Notes: generated by a model from the letters alone, not told the origin. Shown: positions 35,343-43,665, counted from the stretch's first letter. The stretch is DNA of 64,000 nt from Micromonospora sp. M71_S20 (GCF_003664255.1 NZ_RCCV01000001.1:1550001-1614000), one strand, 5' to 3'. Numbers and translations: made by a program.

Positions 35343-35473
35343 GGCGGAGACCCGCGCCCGTCCGGGTGGTCGGCTTCCACCGTTCCTGAAGATTTCCTTA
35401 GCTCCCCTTGCCATTCGAGGCACTTACCTCCAAAGATGAACGTCTATTAAGTCCGGCGTCCTTGGAGGCATCC

Positions 35474-36226
35474 ATGACCCGTACCGGAACATCCCTGCGG
35501 CGGCTGCTGGCCGCCACCCTCGCGGCCCTCGCCACCGCGGCGGCGGGGCTCGTCGCGACCGCGGCCCCGGCGTCCGCCGCCACCACTCCCGGCATCGACG
35601 TTTCCCACTACCAGGGCGCCATCAACTGGACCAGCGTCCGCAACGCGGGCATCCAGTTCGCCTTCATCAAGGCGACCGAGGGCACCAGCTACAAGGATCC
35701 GAGATTCAACACGAACTACGTGGCCGCCTACAACGCCGGCGTCATCCGCGGGGCCTACCACTTCGCCCGGCCCAACATCTCCTCCGGGGCGGTCCAGGCG
35801 AACTACCTGGCCTCCAACGGCGGCGCCTGGTCGGCCGACAGCCGCACCCTCCCGGCCGCGTTGGACCTCGAGGCCAACCCGTACGCGGGCGGCTACTGCT
35901 ACGGCCTGAGCACGACCGGCATGCGGAACTGGGTCCAGGACTTCCTCAACACCTACCGCTCCCGCACCGGCCGCTACGCCGTCATCTACACCACCACGAG
36001 CTGGTGGAACCAGTGCACCGGCAGTTGGACGGCCCCGTGGGCGAACCACCCGCTCTGGATCGCCCGCTGGTCGAGCACGGTCGGCGCGCTGCCGGCCGGG
36101 GCCCCGTTCTGGAGCTTCTGGCAGTACACCGACCGGGGCAGCGTCGCGGGCATCAGCGGCGGGGTCGACCGCAACCACTGGAACGGTGACCGGAGCCGGC
36201 TGATCGCGCTGGCCAACAACACCTGA
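35474..36226 (+). CDS. secreted GH25 lysozyme
   Basis: A 250-residue exported muramidase. The signal peptide ends in APASA at residue 35. The GH25 domain fills the rest: GIDVSHYQGAINW with an active-site Asp (Asp42), FAFIKATEGTSYKDPRF, GAYHFARPN, ALDLEANPYAGGYCYG (acidic catalytic pair), YTTTSWWNQC, WIARWSS and FWQYTDRGSVAGISGGVDRNHW. GGAGG precedes the ATG. The upstream stretch 35385-35473 is relatively AT-rich and includes AGATTTCCTTAGC, a possible half-site of an operator. Confidence 0.92.
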   Translation: MTRTGTSLRRLLAATLAALATAAAGLVATAAPASAATTPGIDVSHYQGAINWTSVRNAGIQFAFIKATEGTSYKDPRFNTNYVAAYNAGVIRGAYHFARPNISSGAVQANYLASNGGAWSADSRTLPAALDLEANPYAGGYCYGLSTTGMRNWVQDFLNTYRSRTGRYAVIYTTTSWWNQCTGSWTAPWANHPLWIARWSSTVGALPAGAPFWSFWQYTDRGSVAGISGGVDRNHWNGDRSRLIALANNT

Positions 36227-36251
36227 GCCTGAGTCGCCTGGGGAGGCGGTT

Positions 36252-36306
36252 GGCGGCAGCGGGACCGGTTGTCACCGTACGGTCGACAACTGGTCCGGCT
36301 GCCGCC
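36252..36306. repeat. 55-bp near-perfect palindrome between convergent genes
   Basis: The 22-nt left arm (GGCGGCAGC-G-GGACC-G-GTTGTC) pairs with GACAAC-T-GGTCC-G-GCTGCCGCC with two mismatches. The centre ACCGTACGGT is itself palindromic, so the whole element can fold end to end. It lies between the lysozyme gene and a minus-strand gene, 26 and 19 bp from their ends, and would terminate both. Confidence 0.75.
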
Positions 36307-36324
36307 ACGCCGCTCCTGCGGGGG

Positions 36325-36555
36325 TCAGGCCCGCCGTCGGGCCGCCACGGGAACGGTCGCCGCGTTCTCGCGGGCGAGCGCGCCCCGCCGGGCGAAGCGC
36401 CGGACGCCCACCCCGGCGAGGGTGACGGTGACGACGCTGAGCAGCGCGAACAGCAGCGGCAGGCCGGCGGCGGCGAGCAGCAGGACGATGTCGCCGAGGG
36501 CCACGAGCATCCACAGTGCCACTCGGGGCCGGGCGTCCCTCCGTCGGTATCCCAT
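36325..36555 (-). CDS. small membrane protein, 76 aa
   Basis: The 76-residue product has two closely spaced hydrophobic helices (VALWMLVALGDIVLLLAAAGLPLLFALLSVVTVTLAGVG, residues about 13-50) between Arg-rich ends. A strong AAGGGAGGG Shine-Dalgarno lies before the ATG. No family is recognised. It is downstream of the kinase gene on the same strand by 91 bp. Confidence 0.6.
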   Translation of the reverse strand: MGYRRRDARPRVALWMLVALGDIVLLLAAAGLPLLFALLSVVTVTLAGVGVRRFARRGALARENAATVPVAARRRA

Positions 36556-36646
36556 GTCGTACCCTCCCTTCCGTTGTGAAGGTTAGATACCCCGTACGGC
36601 GGAAGGTCATGCGAGTCGATCTCGCAACGGGCGCGAATCCCGCGGA

Positions 36647-38584
36647 TCAGTCCTTGCGGTCGGGCACGAAGCCCTTGGCGATCCGGTCGAAGTTGGCCAG
36701 GTTGGCCTGCCAGTCCTTCGCGGCGACCTCCCAGCGCAGGGCGTAGCCGCGGTTCCTGGCCGTGACGAAGCCCCGGTTGCGGACGTGGATCCGCGTGCCG
36801 TCGCGGGTCTCCAGCCACTCCCAGTCCGCGCAGGTCTTCCAGAAGCCTTCACAGCTCGAGATGTCGACGTACTGGTAGCTGTTTACGTACTTCCTGCGAT
36901 CCGGCTCTTTCTCCTTCCAGTCGGCCAACGCGTCCGGCTGCGGCGTGTTGGTCCACTGGATCAGCAGCTCGCCCACACCGTTGGGCTCGTCGAAGACGAC
37001 GGTGTTCTGCCCAACGTTGCGGCGCACCCAGTTCGCCGGCAGCGGCAGCGCGAAGCCGGCCGGGTCCTTGTGCAGCTTCCAGCCCGCCGGCAGCGCGTCC
37101 GACGTCGGGGACGGGGTGGCCGAGGGCGTCGGGCTGGGCGCGGCGCTCGTGGGCGGGGCCGGCGCGGAGGACTGCGGCGGCTGCCCCTGCGAGGTCGCCG
37201 CGCCGGTCGGGTCGGCCTGCGGGCTGCCGCCGCCGTCCCCACCGTCGCCGCTCGTCAGCATCGGCACGACCACCACCAGGCCGATCAGCAGCAGCGCCAC
37301 CAGCACGCCGATCAGCACGTTGCGCCGGGTGTTGTTCGGCTTCGTACCGCTGGACGCCACGACCGTCGCCCGGCCGGACGGCGGGCTCACCGGCGCGGGC
37401 ATCACCGAGGTGGGATTCGCCGGCCTGCCGGGCGCCGGGTCCACCGGCTCGGCCTTCGTGTCGTCGAGCGCGGGCTTCGGCGGGTCGACCTTCGCCGTCG
37501 GGGCCGAGTCCGAGGTGGACGCTCCGACCTTGGCGGTGGGCGCGAGGTCCGAGGAGACCGTCGCCGTCGCGTCCTCGGCGGTGGACGCCGCGGCGGCACC
37601 GGCACCGGCCGCCGCCAGCGGCGCACGCGGCGCCGGCGGGCTGACCGGCTTGTCGGACCCGCCCTCGGCCGGTCGTGGCGCCGGCACCAGCGGCGGGCGC
37701 GGCTCACGTGGACCGTTCGGCCCCGGCCGGCGTACGCCGTCGAGCAGCGGGATGGTGCGGGTGCGCTTGCCACCGGCGCGGCGCAGCAGCTTCTCCGCCA
37801 CCTCGGCGGTGATCCGCTCCTTCGGGTCCTTGCGCAGCAGGCCGTTGAGCACCGGCTTGAGCGGCCCGGCGTTCTTCGGCGGCGGCATCGGCTCGGTGGC
37901 GAGCGCCGCCAGGGTGGCGATCGCCGACGGCCGCGCGTACGGCGACTTGCCCTCGACCGCCGCGTAGAGGGTGGCGCCCAGCGACCAGAGGTCGGCCTCC
38001 GGCCCGGCGGTGCCCTCGCGGGCCCGCTCCGGCGAGATGTACGCGGGCGACCCCAGCACCATTCCCGTGCGGGTCACGTTCGGGTCACCGGGAATCGTGG
38101 CGAGGCCGAAATCGGTCAGCACCACCCGGCCGTCGTCGCCGAGCAGCACGTTGCCGGGCTTGACGTCGCGGTGCATCACACCGGCCTTGTGCGCCGACTT
38201 CAGCGCGGCCAGCACGCCCAGGCCGATCTCCACGGCACGCGCCGGCGTCACCGGACCGTCCTCGGCGAGGGTGTCCTGCAACGACTTCGACGGCACGTAC
38301 TCCATGACGATCCACGGATCGCCGTCGGTGCGCAGCACGTCGAAGATGCGGACCACGTTTATGTGGTTGAGTCGGGCGATGGCCCGGGCCTCACGCAGCG
38401 AGCGCTCCCGCATCTCGCGGCGCTCCTCGTCGGTGAGGCTGGGCGGCGGGACGAGTTCCTTGATCGCCACGTCCCGGTGCAGCACCTCGTCGCGCGCCTT
38501 CCACACCCGACCCATGCCGCCCTGACCGAGCGGCGAGAGGAGCCGGTATCGGTCAGCGACGAGTTGGGGCAGCGCGTTCGACAT
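36647..38584 (-). CDS. transmembrane serine/threonine protein kinase (PknB-like)
   Basis: A 645-residue eukaryotic-type kinase. The N-terminal catalytic domain (about 10-275) has GQGGMGRVWKA (glycine loop), Lys42 in VAIKEL, HRDVKPGN with catalytic Asp140, and the DFG Asp158 followed by an activation loop with Thr residues. A Pro/Ala/Thr-rich juxtamembrane linker (about 280-420) leads to one transmembrane helix (about 422-443). The extracytoplasmic part is a Ser/Pro linker and a folded domain of about 150 residues (WKLHKDPAGFALPLPANWV...) with two Cys (578, 585) likely to form a disulfide. There are no PASTA repeats. TACCGT lies 7 nt before the ATG, so it may be leaderless. Confidence 0.92.
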   Translation of the reverse strand: MSNALPQLVADRYRLLSPLGQGGMGRVWKARDEVLHRDVAIKELVPPPSLTDEERREMRERSLREARAIARLNHINVVRIFDVLRTDGDPWIVMEYVPSKSLQDTLAEDGPVTPARAVEIGLGVLAALKSAHKAGVMHRDVKPGNVLLGDDGRVVLTDFGLATIPGDPNVTRTGMVLGSPAYISPERAREGTAGPEADLWSLGATLYAAVEGKSPYARPSAIATLAALATEPMPPPKNAGPLKPVLNGLLRKDPKERITAEVAEKLLRRAGGKRTRTIPLLDGVRRPGPNGPREPRPPLVPAPRPAEGGSDKPVSPPAPRAPLAAAGAGAAAASTAEDATATVSSDLAPTAKVGASTSDSAPTAKVDPPKPALDDTKAEPVDPAPGRPANPTSVMPAPVSPPSGRATVVASSGTKPNNTRRNVLIGVLVALLLIGLVVVVPMLTSGDGGDGGGSPQADPTGAATSQGQPPQSSAPAPPTSAAPSPTPSATPSPTSDALPAGWKLHKDPAGFALPLPANWVRRNVGQNTVVFDEPNGVGELLIQWTNTPQPDALADWKEKEPDRRKYVNSYQYVDISSCEGFWKTCADWEWLETRDGTRIHVRNRGFVTARNRGYALRWEVAAKDWQANLANFDRIAKGFVPDRKD

Positions 38585-38676
38585 CGCCCAGACGGTACCC
38601 GGAGCCGGCGACGCTCACACCGCCGGCACGCCACTGTGCGGTTCAGGTCAACCTCTCCGACGCGTACGCTGGCGCC

Positions 38677-38886
38677 ATGTCTGCCGAAGAGCCGCTGTTC
38701 CGGGTCGTCCGCGGGGTCCCCACCGCCGAGGAGCTGGCCGCGCTGGTGGGCGCGATCGTCGTACGGTCCCGCCCGGTCGCCGCGGCCGGACCGGTCGCCG
38801 CGTCCGCCTGGGCGCGCTCCGGCCGGCCCGTCGCAGCGCCGGCCGCCGGCCCCGGCGCCTGGCGGGCGTCCGGGCTGCCCCGCTGA
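38677..38886 (+). CDS. accE5: acyl-CoA carboxylase epsilon subunit
   Basis: A 69-residue protein with the epsilon-subunit pattern: LFRVVRGVPTAEELAALVGAIVV at the N-terminus, a variable Ala/Pro middle with WARSGRP, and the conserved ending PGAWRASGLPR. Epsilon subunits bind the carboxylase beta subunit and stabilise or stimulate the complex. Usually the gene follows the beta gene immediately; here it is 7.2 kb away and transcribed alone, with TACGCT (38665-38670) 6 nt before its ATG suggesting its own leaderless promoter. Confidence 0.85.
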   Translation: MSAEEPLFRVVRGVPTAEELAALVGAIVVRSRPVAAAGPVAASAWARSGRPVAAPAAGPGAWRASGLPR

Positions 38887-38956
38887 CCTTTTCCGTACGG
38901 ATCACCGCAGCTCGGCGCCCCTTCGCATCCGTGGGGTGGCCGGCGCGTGCCGGGGC

Positions 38957-38974
38957 GGGGCTGCCGACAGCCCC
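38957..38974 (+). terminator. small hairpin between the epsilon gene and the type VII cluster
   Basis: GGGGCTG and CAGCCCC pair perfectly around CCGA. It lies 70 nt after the epsilon-subunit stop and just before a TAACCT -10 box (38985-38990), so it should separate the two units. Confidence 0.5.
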
Positions 38975-38984
38975 GGGGACCCAT

Positions 38985-38990
38985 TAACCT
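38985..38990 (+). promoter_or_regulatory. -10 box of the type VII-associated cluster
   Basis: TAACCT at 38985-38990 in a locally AT-richer patch, about 40 nt before the first ATG of the cluster, which has a GGGAGGG Shine-Dalgarno. The -35 is weak (TGCCGA). Confidence 0.4.
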
Positions 38991-39029
38991 CACTCAGGGA
39001 AACGACGCAGTGACAGGCAGGGAGGGCCG

Positions 39030-39509
39030 ATGATCCCCGAAGAGGACGGTCCAGCGTCCTGGCTTCGCGGCTACGGCGGCATCGAGGCCGACATCCGCCA
39101 GCTCCGCGAGTTCGCCGACAAGCTCCAGGCCGAGGTGGAACGCAACTACGCCCCGCACCTGTCGTACATCGCCGAGGACATGACGGCGCCGGTGCCCAAC
39201 CCGGCCGACGCATTCATCGAGCTGGTCGACTTCCTGCGCGCGCACCACGAGACCCAGCAGGCCACCGCCGACATGGTCTGGGGTGTCCGCGACGTCACCG
39301 GCCACCTGGCCGTCGCCGCCGGCACCGTCGCCACCCGCCACACCGGAACGGACGCCTTCGCCGCCGCCCGCGTGACCGACGTCGAACGGGCGCTCGCCAA
39401 CCCGGCCGCCACCGCGTCTCGCGGCGCGCCGCCGGTGCTGCCCGATCCCACCGGCCCGGAGCCCGCGCCGGGGCAGGGGCGAGGGCAGGGGCCGGTGGTG
39501 CTGCCATGA
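39030..39509 (+). CDS. type VII secretion-associated small helical protein
   Basis: A 159-residue mostly helical protein: EADIRQLREFADKLQAEVERNYAPHLSYIAEDM, FIELVDFLRAHHETQQATADMVWGVRDVTGHL, and a Pro/Gly-rich tail. Length and helical hairpin pattern resemble WXG100-like ESX partners, but no clear WxG turn is present (the closest is VWGV). The next gene overlaps its stop (ATGA), and a mycosin follows, so it is probably an ESX-type substrate or chaperone. This assignment rests mainly on context. Confidence 0.6.
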   Translation: MIPEEDGPASWLRGYGGIEADIRQLREFADKLQAEVERNYAPHLSYIAEDMTAPVPNPADAFIELVDFLRAHHETQQATADMVWGVRDVTGHLAVAAGTVATRHTGTDAFAAARVTDVERALANPAATASRGAPPVLPDPTGPEPAPGQGRGQGPVVLP

Positions 39510-40906
39510 TCGAACGGGGCACCGGCGGCCGCACGTCCGCCCTCACCGACTGGCGGCTCATGGACGTCGCCAGCATGTGGGCCTGCCTCCAGGACCACGA
39601 CACCACCAACCACTGGAAGCAGGTCGCCGGCTGGCGCAAGGTCTGCGACCTCGCCCGCACGCACCTGAGCCGGCTCCAGGAATACCGCAAGGGGCTGGCT
39701 GAGGCCTGGCCCCCGGAGACCAACGAGGCCGCCCGGGCTTACGTCCGCGAGCTGGACGAGCTGATCGACAAGGTGCAGCGCACGCACGACGCCGCCAGCG
39801 CCAACTACACCGCGCTCTCCGCCGCCACGCAGGCCATCGGCGCCACGCGGGCGGAGCTCAAGAAGATCTACGAGACGTACGCCGTCAAGGTCCGGGAGAA
39901 GCAGACGTACGACGCGACGCTCGCCGACCCGAAGGCGGCCATGGGCAGCCGGGTCCCCGATCGCCCGGTGACGGACGCCGACCTCGAACGCCTCAACGTC
40001 CAGGCGCGCGGCATCATGTACGGCCTCAGCGGCGAACTCCAACACGCCCAAGTAATGCTCCGCCAACCACCGCCCAGGCCTAAGCCTTCACCTGAGGCGG
40101 ACCAGCCCAACTCTGATGTCTACGGAGGCGCCGGTTCAGGCGCTCCGGTGATTCCGCCCGTCGTTCCCGTGCCGTTGTCAAGTTCGACTACTTCGTCCGT
40201 TGCCCGGTCGACTACGAACGCGCGACAGGTCTCCGCACCAACTACCCGCAACGTCGGGCCTGTCCTCGGCGGGGTCAAACCCGGTCTAGTGCCTTCTCCA
40301 ATCAATCCCGCGATGCCAGGTGCAACTCCACCCGGCTTCCCCACTGGTTCCGGCAGTGGACCGATGCCTGCTATGCCGCCAAGCGTGCGGCCTGGACACG
40401 GGATCTCTGGATTGCCGATCGGTCAGCCTGGCCCTAGCAGCCGGCCGGTCAACGGAGCCATTGGCGGGCTTCCGCCTGCCACGCCACCGGGATCGCCCCG
40501 ACCCATGCCACCAGGTGGTCTGATCGGCGGAACCCCCGGAATGGGATTTGGACCATCGAGTGGCAGCGGCGCACAGCAACGTCGGGTCAACCCAATTGGT
40601 GGAGTAATCGGCGGCGGGGGTGCCGGCACCGCTCCGACCGGGGGCGCAGGCTCCCGCCCTGGGTCTGGCCGAAACTTCAGCGCGGTGCATGGCATTCCGC
40701 CAATCGGTGGAGCACCCGGCATGGGCACTGCCCGCGCAGGCGGGATGCCGGGCCGATCAGGGCGGTACGACGACAGTGACGAGGAGTCGCGGCGCTGGGA
40801 TCCGGACCACCCATGGGAAGTGGACCGAGGCGTAAACCCGGTAGTCCGCGCCCCAGACGAAGATGGCCCCATCGACCCAGGTCCGGCTATTGGCTTTAAC
40901 CGTTGA
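39506..40906 (+). CDS. type VII secretion-associated protein with Gly/Pro-rich C-terminus
   Basis: A 466-residue protein. The first 200 residues are helical with a PPE/WXG-like stretch (DHDTTNHWKQVAGWRKVCDLARTHLSRL, AWPPETNEAARAYVRELDELI). Residues about 205-420 are low-complexity Gly/Pro/Ser repeats (PGATPPGFPTG, GLPIGQPGP, GGVIGGGGAG). The end, RRWDPDHPWEVDRGVNPVV...DPGPAIGFNR, is a compact motif that I recall at the C-termini of similar actinobacterial proteins beside mycosins. It overlaps the genes on both sides (ATGA and TTGA), so it is translationally coupled. GC drops clearly after about 40050. Probably an ESX substrate. Confidence 0.65.
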   Translation: MIERGTGGRTSALTDWRLMDVASMWACLQDHDTTNHWKQVAGWRKVCDLARTHLSRLQEYRKGLAEAWPPETNEAARAYVRELDELIDKVQRTHDAASANYTALSAATQAIGATRAELKKIYETYAVKVREKQTYDATLADPKAAMGSRVPDRPVTDADLERLNVQARGIMYGLSGELQHAQVMLRQPPPRPKPSPEADQPNSDVYGGAGSGAPVIPPVVPVPLSSSTTSSVARSTTNARQVSAPTTRNVGPVLGGVKPGLVPSPINPAMPGATPPGFPTGSGSGPMPAMPPSVRPGHGISGLPIGQPGPSSRPVNGAIGGLPPATPPGSPRPMPPGGLIGGTPGMGFGPSSGSGAQQRRVNPIGGVIGGGGAGTAPTGGAGSRPGSGRNFSAVHGIPPIGGAPGMGTARAGGMPGRSGRYDDSDEESRRWDPDHPWEVDRGVNPVVRAPDEDGPIDPGPAIGFNR

Positions 40907-42081
40907 GAACTCGGACCATTCAAGCCGCCTTGGCGCTGTTCACTCTTACGGCAACACTCCTGCCCTCAACTACCTCGCATGCTTGGTCTAACCGTAGCGC
41001 CGCAAGTCCGCAGGGCGTTGACCGGATCCGGGGAGACCAGTGGCACCTGAACTTTCTCAGGGTCGCCGAAGCGCACAGGATCGCTCAAGGCGAAGGCATA
41101 ACGGTTGCGGTGCCAGACACCGGCGTTCATCCACATCCCGATCTTGCGCGTAATCTGCGCCGAGGCACAGATATTGTTGCTGGGGGTAGTGGCGACGGTC
41201 AACAAGATCGAAACAGCCACGGAACCGGCATGGCAGGTCTGATCGCCGCCCACGGGCATACCGGCAAACAAGGCGCCCTTGGCATTGCACCAAGGGCGAA
41301 GATCCTTCCCATACGGGTAAAAATTAACGACCAAGGGGGCACCAGTAACCACTTGGCAGATGCGATCAACTACGCTATCACGCAAAATGTAGAAGTAATC
41401 AGCATTTCAGCAGCAGGAGCAGCAGATAGCCGTTTATATACGGCAATCGAGGCCGCGATTCGCGCAGACATTGTTGTTGTCGCCGCAGCAGGCAATAAGC
41501 CCTTCAGCCAACACGTCGGATTCCCTGCCTCCTACCCTGGCGCAATTGCCGTAGGTGGGGTTGATCGGCTCGGCCAGCGAACCTCAGTGTCAGTCGCCGG
41601 ACCGGAGATCGACGTGGTCGCTCCGGCAGTCGACATCTTCAGCACTAGCATCGACGGCAAGTACCGCAAGGGCACCGGAACTTCCGGGGCCACTGCCATC
41701 GTCGCTGGGGCGGCAGCGTTAATTCGGTCCAAGTACCCGTACCTGCCTGCCTCCGAGGTGGCGCACAGGCTCACCGCCACTGCGATCGACAAGGGCCCTC
41801 CGGGACGGGACGACGAGTACGGCCACGGGGTCATCGACCTGGTGGCGGCGTTGACGGCTGACGTACCGCCGCTGGGCTTTGGTTCGGCGACGGCGAGCGC
41901 GCCTACCCAGACCACCTCGACCACGACGGCGGTAGCGGAGCCGGCGGGCGACGGGAACGGCGGGGCGACGACCCGCGGCCTGGTCACCCTCGGCGTGATC
42001 GTGGCCGCCGGCGGCGCGTGGACGTTCATCGCCCGTCGGCGTCGTCGTGGTGATGACCCGCCGCCCCGCATCAGTCGCTGA
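40903..42081 (+). CDS. mycP: mycosin-type S8 serine protease (MycP family)
   Basis: A 392-residue membrane-anchored subtilase of type VII secretion loci. An N-terminal signal peptide precedes QWHLNFLRVAEAHRIAQGEGITVAVPDTGV. The triad is Asp72 (VPDTGVH), His106 (SHGTGMAG) and Ser261 (GTSGAT), with oxyanion Asn198. A C-terminal helix (GLVTLGVIVAAGGAWTFIARRRRR) anchors it. The start is TTG at 40903, overlapping the previous stop (TTGA). The first 800 bp have clearly lower GC and include AT-rich codons rare elsewhere in the window. No EccB/C/D/E gene is present here. Confidence 0.88.
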   Translation: MRTRTIQAALALFTLTATLLPSTTSHAWSNRSAASPQGVDRIRGDQWHLNFLRVAEAHRIAQGEGITVAVPDTGVHPHPDLARNLRRGTDIVAGGSGDGQQDRNSHGTGMAGLIAAHGHTGKQGALGIAPRAKILPIRVKINDQGGTSNHLADAINYAITQNVEVISISAAGAADSRLYTAIEAAIRADIVVVAAAGNKPFSQHVGFPASYPGAIAVGGVDRLGQRTSVSVAGPEIDVVAPAVDIFSTSIDGKYRKGTGTSGATAIVAGAAALIRSKYPYLPASEVAHRLTATAIDKGPPGRDDEYGHGVIDLVAALTADVPPLGFGSATASAPTQTTSTTTAVAEPAGDGNGGATTRGLVTLGVIVAAGGAWTFIARRRRRGDDPPPRISR

Positions 42082-42167
42082 GCACCCGGACGACGGAGAC
42101 GGCGGACATGGGTGGACACGTCCCACCCGAGACGTCGTCGTCCCCGTCAGCCGGTAACGTCGGCGAC

Positions 42168-42824
42168 GTGCCGAAATCCATGCCGCCCCGCCTCGTGCTC
42201 GCCTCGGCGAGTCCTGCCCGCCGCAAGATTCTCCAGGCCGCCGGGATCGAACCGGACGTACTGGTCAGTGGCGTCGACGAGTCCCTCGTGGTCACGGAGC
42301 GGGCCGAGGAGCTCTGCCTGGAACTGGCCCGGATGAAGGCGCAGGCGGTACTCACCCGGCTGCGGCCGGCCGACGACCAGCGGACGTTGGTGATCGGGTG
42401 CGACTCGGTGCTGGCCTTCGACGGGGAGATCCTCGGCAAGCCGGACGACGCGGCCGACGCCACCCGGCGCTGGGAGCGGATGCGCGGGCGCAGCGGCGTG
42501 CTGCACAGCGGGCACTGCCTGATCGACGTCGAGGCGGGGCGGCGGGCCGAGGCGGTCGCCTCCACCGTCGTGCACTTCGCCGACGTCGGCGACGACGAGA
42601 TCGCCACGTACGTGGGTACGGGCGAGCCGCTGGCCGTGGCGGGTGCCTTCACGATCGACGGGCTGGGTGGGCCGTTCGTGGAGCGGATCGAAGGTGATCC
42701 GAGCACGGTCATCGGGCTCTCCCTGCCGATGCTGCGCCGCCTCCTCGCCGAACTGGACCTGCGGATCACCGATCTGTGGACGAAGGTCGCGCCCGGCAAC
42801 CAGACGGTCGAGCCGCTCGGCTAG
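42168..42824 (+). CDS. maf: Maf family nucleoside triphosphate pyrophosphatase
   Basis: A 218-residue Maf protein that hydrolyses non-canonical or modified NTPs. Marks are RLVLASASPARRKILQAAGI (the S-x-S-x-R-R motif), VIGCDSVLAFDGEILGKP, and GEPLAVAGAFTIDGLGGPFVERIEGDPSTVIGLSL. The GTG at 42168 is chosen because TAACGT (42155-42160) ends 7 nt upstream, a leaderless layout; ATG 42180 is an alternative. In mycobacteria I recall maf next to accE5; here the type VII trio lies between them. Confidence 0.9.
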   Translation: MPKSMPPRLVLASASPARRKILQAAGIEPDVLVSGVDESLVVTERAEELCLELARMKAQAVLTRLRPADDQRTLVIGCDSVLAFDGEILGKPDDAADATRRWERMRGRSGVLHSGHCLIDVEAGRRAEAVASTVVHFADVGDDEIATYVGTGEPLAVAGAFTIDGLGGPFVERIEGDPSTVIGLSLPMLRRLLAELDLRITDLWTKVAPGNQTVEPLG

Positions 42825-42833
42825 CGTCCGTTC

Positions 42834-43487
42834 ATGACCACCAAGTCGATCCCGCTCACGTCGGAGCTGCACGCGTACCTGGTCGGGCACGGTGCGCCGC
42901 CGGACGAGATCATGCGGGACCTGGCCGAGGAGACCCGTGCGGTCCTGCCGAACGACGCGCAGATGCAGGTCGCACCGGAGCAGGCCGCCTTCCTGACCTT
43001 CCTCACCCGGTTGCTCGGGGTACGGCAGGCCGTCGAGGTGGGCACGTTCACCGGCCTCTCGTCGCTGGCGATCGCCCGGGGCCTGCCCGAGGGCGGGCGG
43101 CTGACCTGCTTCGACATCTCTGAGGAGTTCACCGGCATCGCCCGGCGGTACTGGGCCCGCGCCGGTGTGGACGACCGGATCGAACTGCGGATCGGCCCGG
43201 CCGGCGACACGCTGCGCGAGCTGCCCCACGAGCGCCACCTGGACTTCGCGTTCATCGACGCCGACAAGACCGGTTACCCGATCTACTGGGCGGAGCTGGT
43301 GCCTCGGATGCGTCCCGGCGGGGTGATCGCGGTCGACAACGTGCTGCGCGGCGGTCGGGTGATCGCCCCGCAGAACGCCGACGACCGGGCCATCGCGGCG
43401 TTCAACGACGAGGTGCTCGCTGACGTCCGGGTGGACGCGGTGATGCTCCCGATCGCCGACGGCCTCACCCTGGCCCGAGTGCACTGA
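42834..43487 (+). CDS. class I SAM-dependent O-methyltransferase (CCoAOMT-like)
   Basis: A 217-residue methyltransferase. The SAM motif is VEVGTFTGLSSLAIARGLP, followed by GRLTCFDISEEF, LDFAFIDADKTGYPIYW (metal/catalytic Asp region), GGVIAVDNVLRGGRV and the C-terminal VMLPIADGLTLARV. This is the caffeoyl-CoA/catechol O-methyltransferase-like family. TAGCGT (42822-42827) overlaps the maf stop codon and lies 6 nt before the ATG, so it may have its own leaderless promoter. The acceptor substrate is unknown. Confidence 0.87.
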   Translation: MTTKSIPLTSELHAYLVGHGAPPDEIMRDLAEETRAVLPNDAQMQVAPEQAAFLTFLTRLLGVRQAVEVGTFTGLSSLAIARGLPEGGRLTCFDISEEFTGIARRYWARAGVDDRIELRIGPAGDTLRELPHERHLDFAFIDADKTGYPIYWAELVPRMRPGGVIAVDNVLRGGRVIAPQNADDRAIAAFNDEVLADVRVDAVMLPIADGLTLARVH

Positions 43488-43502
43488 CCTGACCGACCCC
43501 GC

Positions 43503-43564
43503 CCCCCGCGATCTTGGTAGGAAACGGCCCCTACGAGGGCCTTTTCCTACCAACATCGCGGGGG
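43503..43564. repeat. 62-bp palindromic intergenic element
   Basis: CCCCCGCGAT-CTTGGTAGGAAA pairs with TTTCCTACCAA-CATCGCGGGGG with one mismatch over 22 bp, leaving a loop that holds GGCCC and GGGCC. It lies between the convergent methyltransferase and MFS genes. I recall CGCGAT-TTGGTAGGAAA elements recurring in related genomes, which cannot be tested here. Confidence 0.7.
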
Positions 43565-43642
43565 AACGCCATTCGGCGGGCAGGCAGGGGCCGTTTTCTA
43601 GCTAGGTGCCGGGGAACGGCGACCGGCGGCAGGCAGGGGCCG
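43561..43642. repeat. imperfect 33-bp direct repeat
   Basis: GGGGAACG...CGGCGGGCAGGCAGGGGCCG at 43561-43593 recurs at 43611-43642 with a few changes, period 50 bp. It begins inside the right arm of the palindromic element. Confidence 0.5.
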
Positions 43643-43665
43643 GGCAGGGCCAGGTCTGTCAATGC

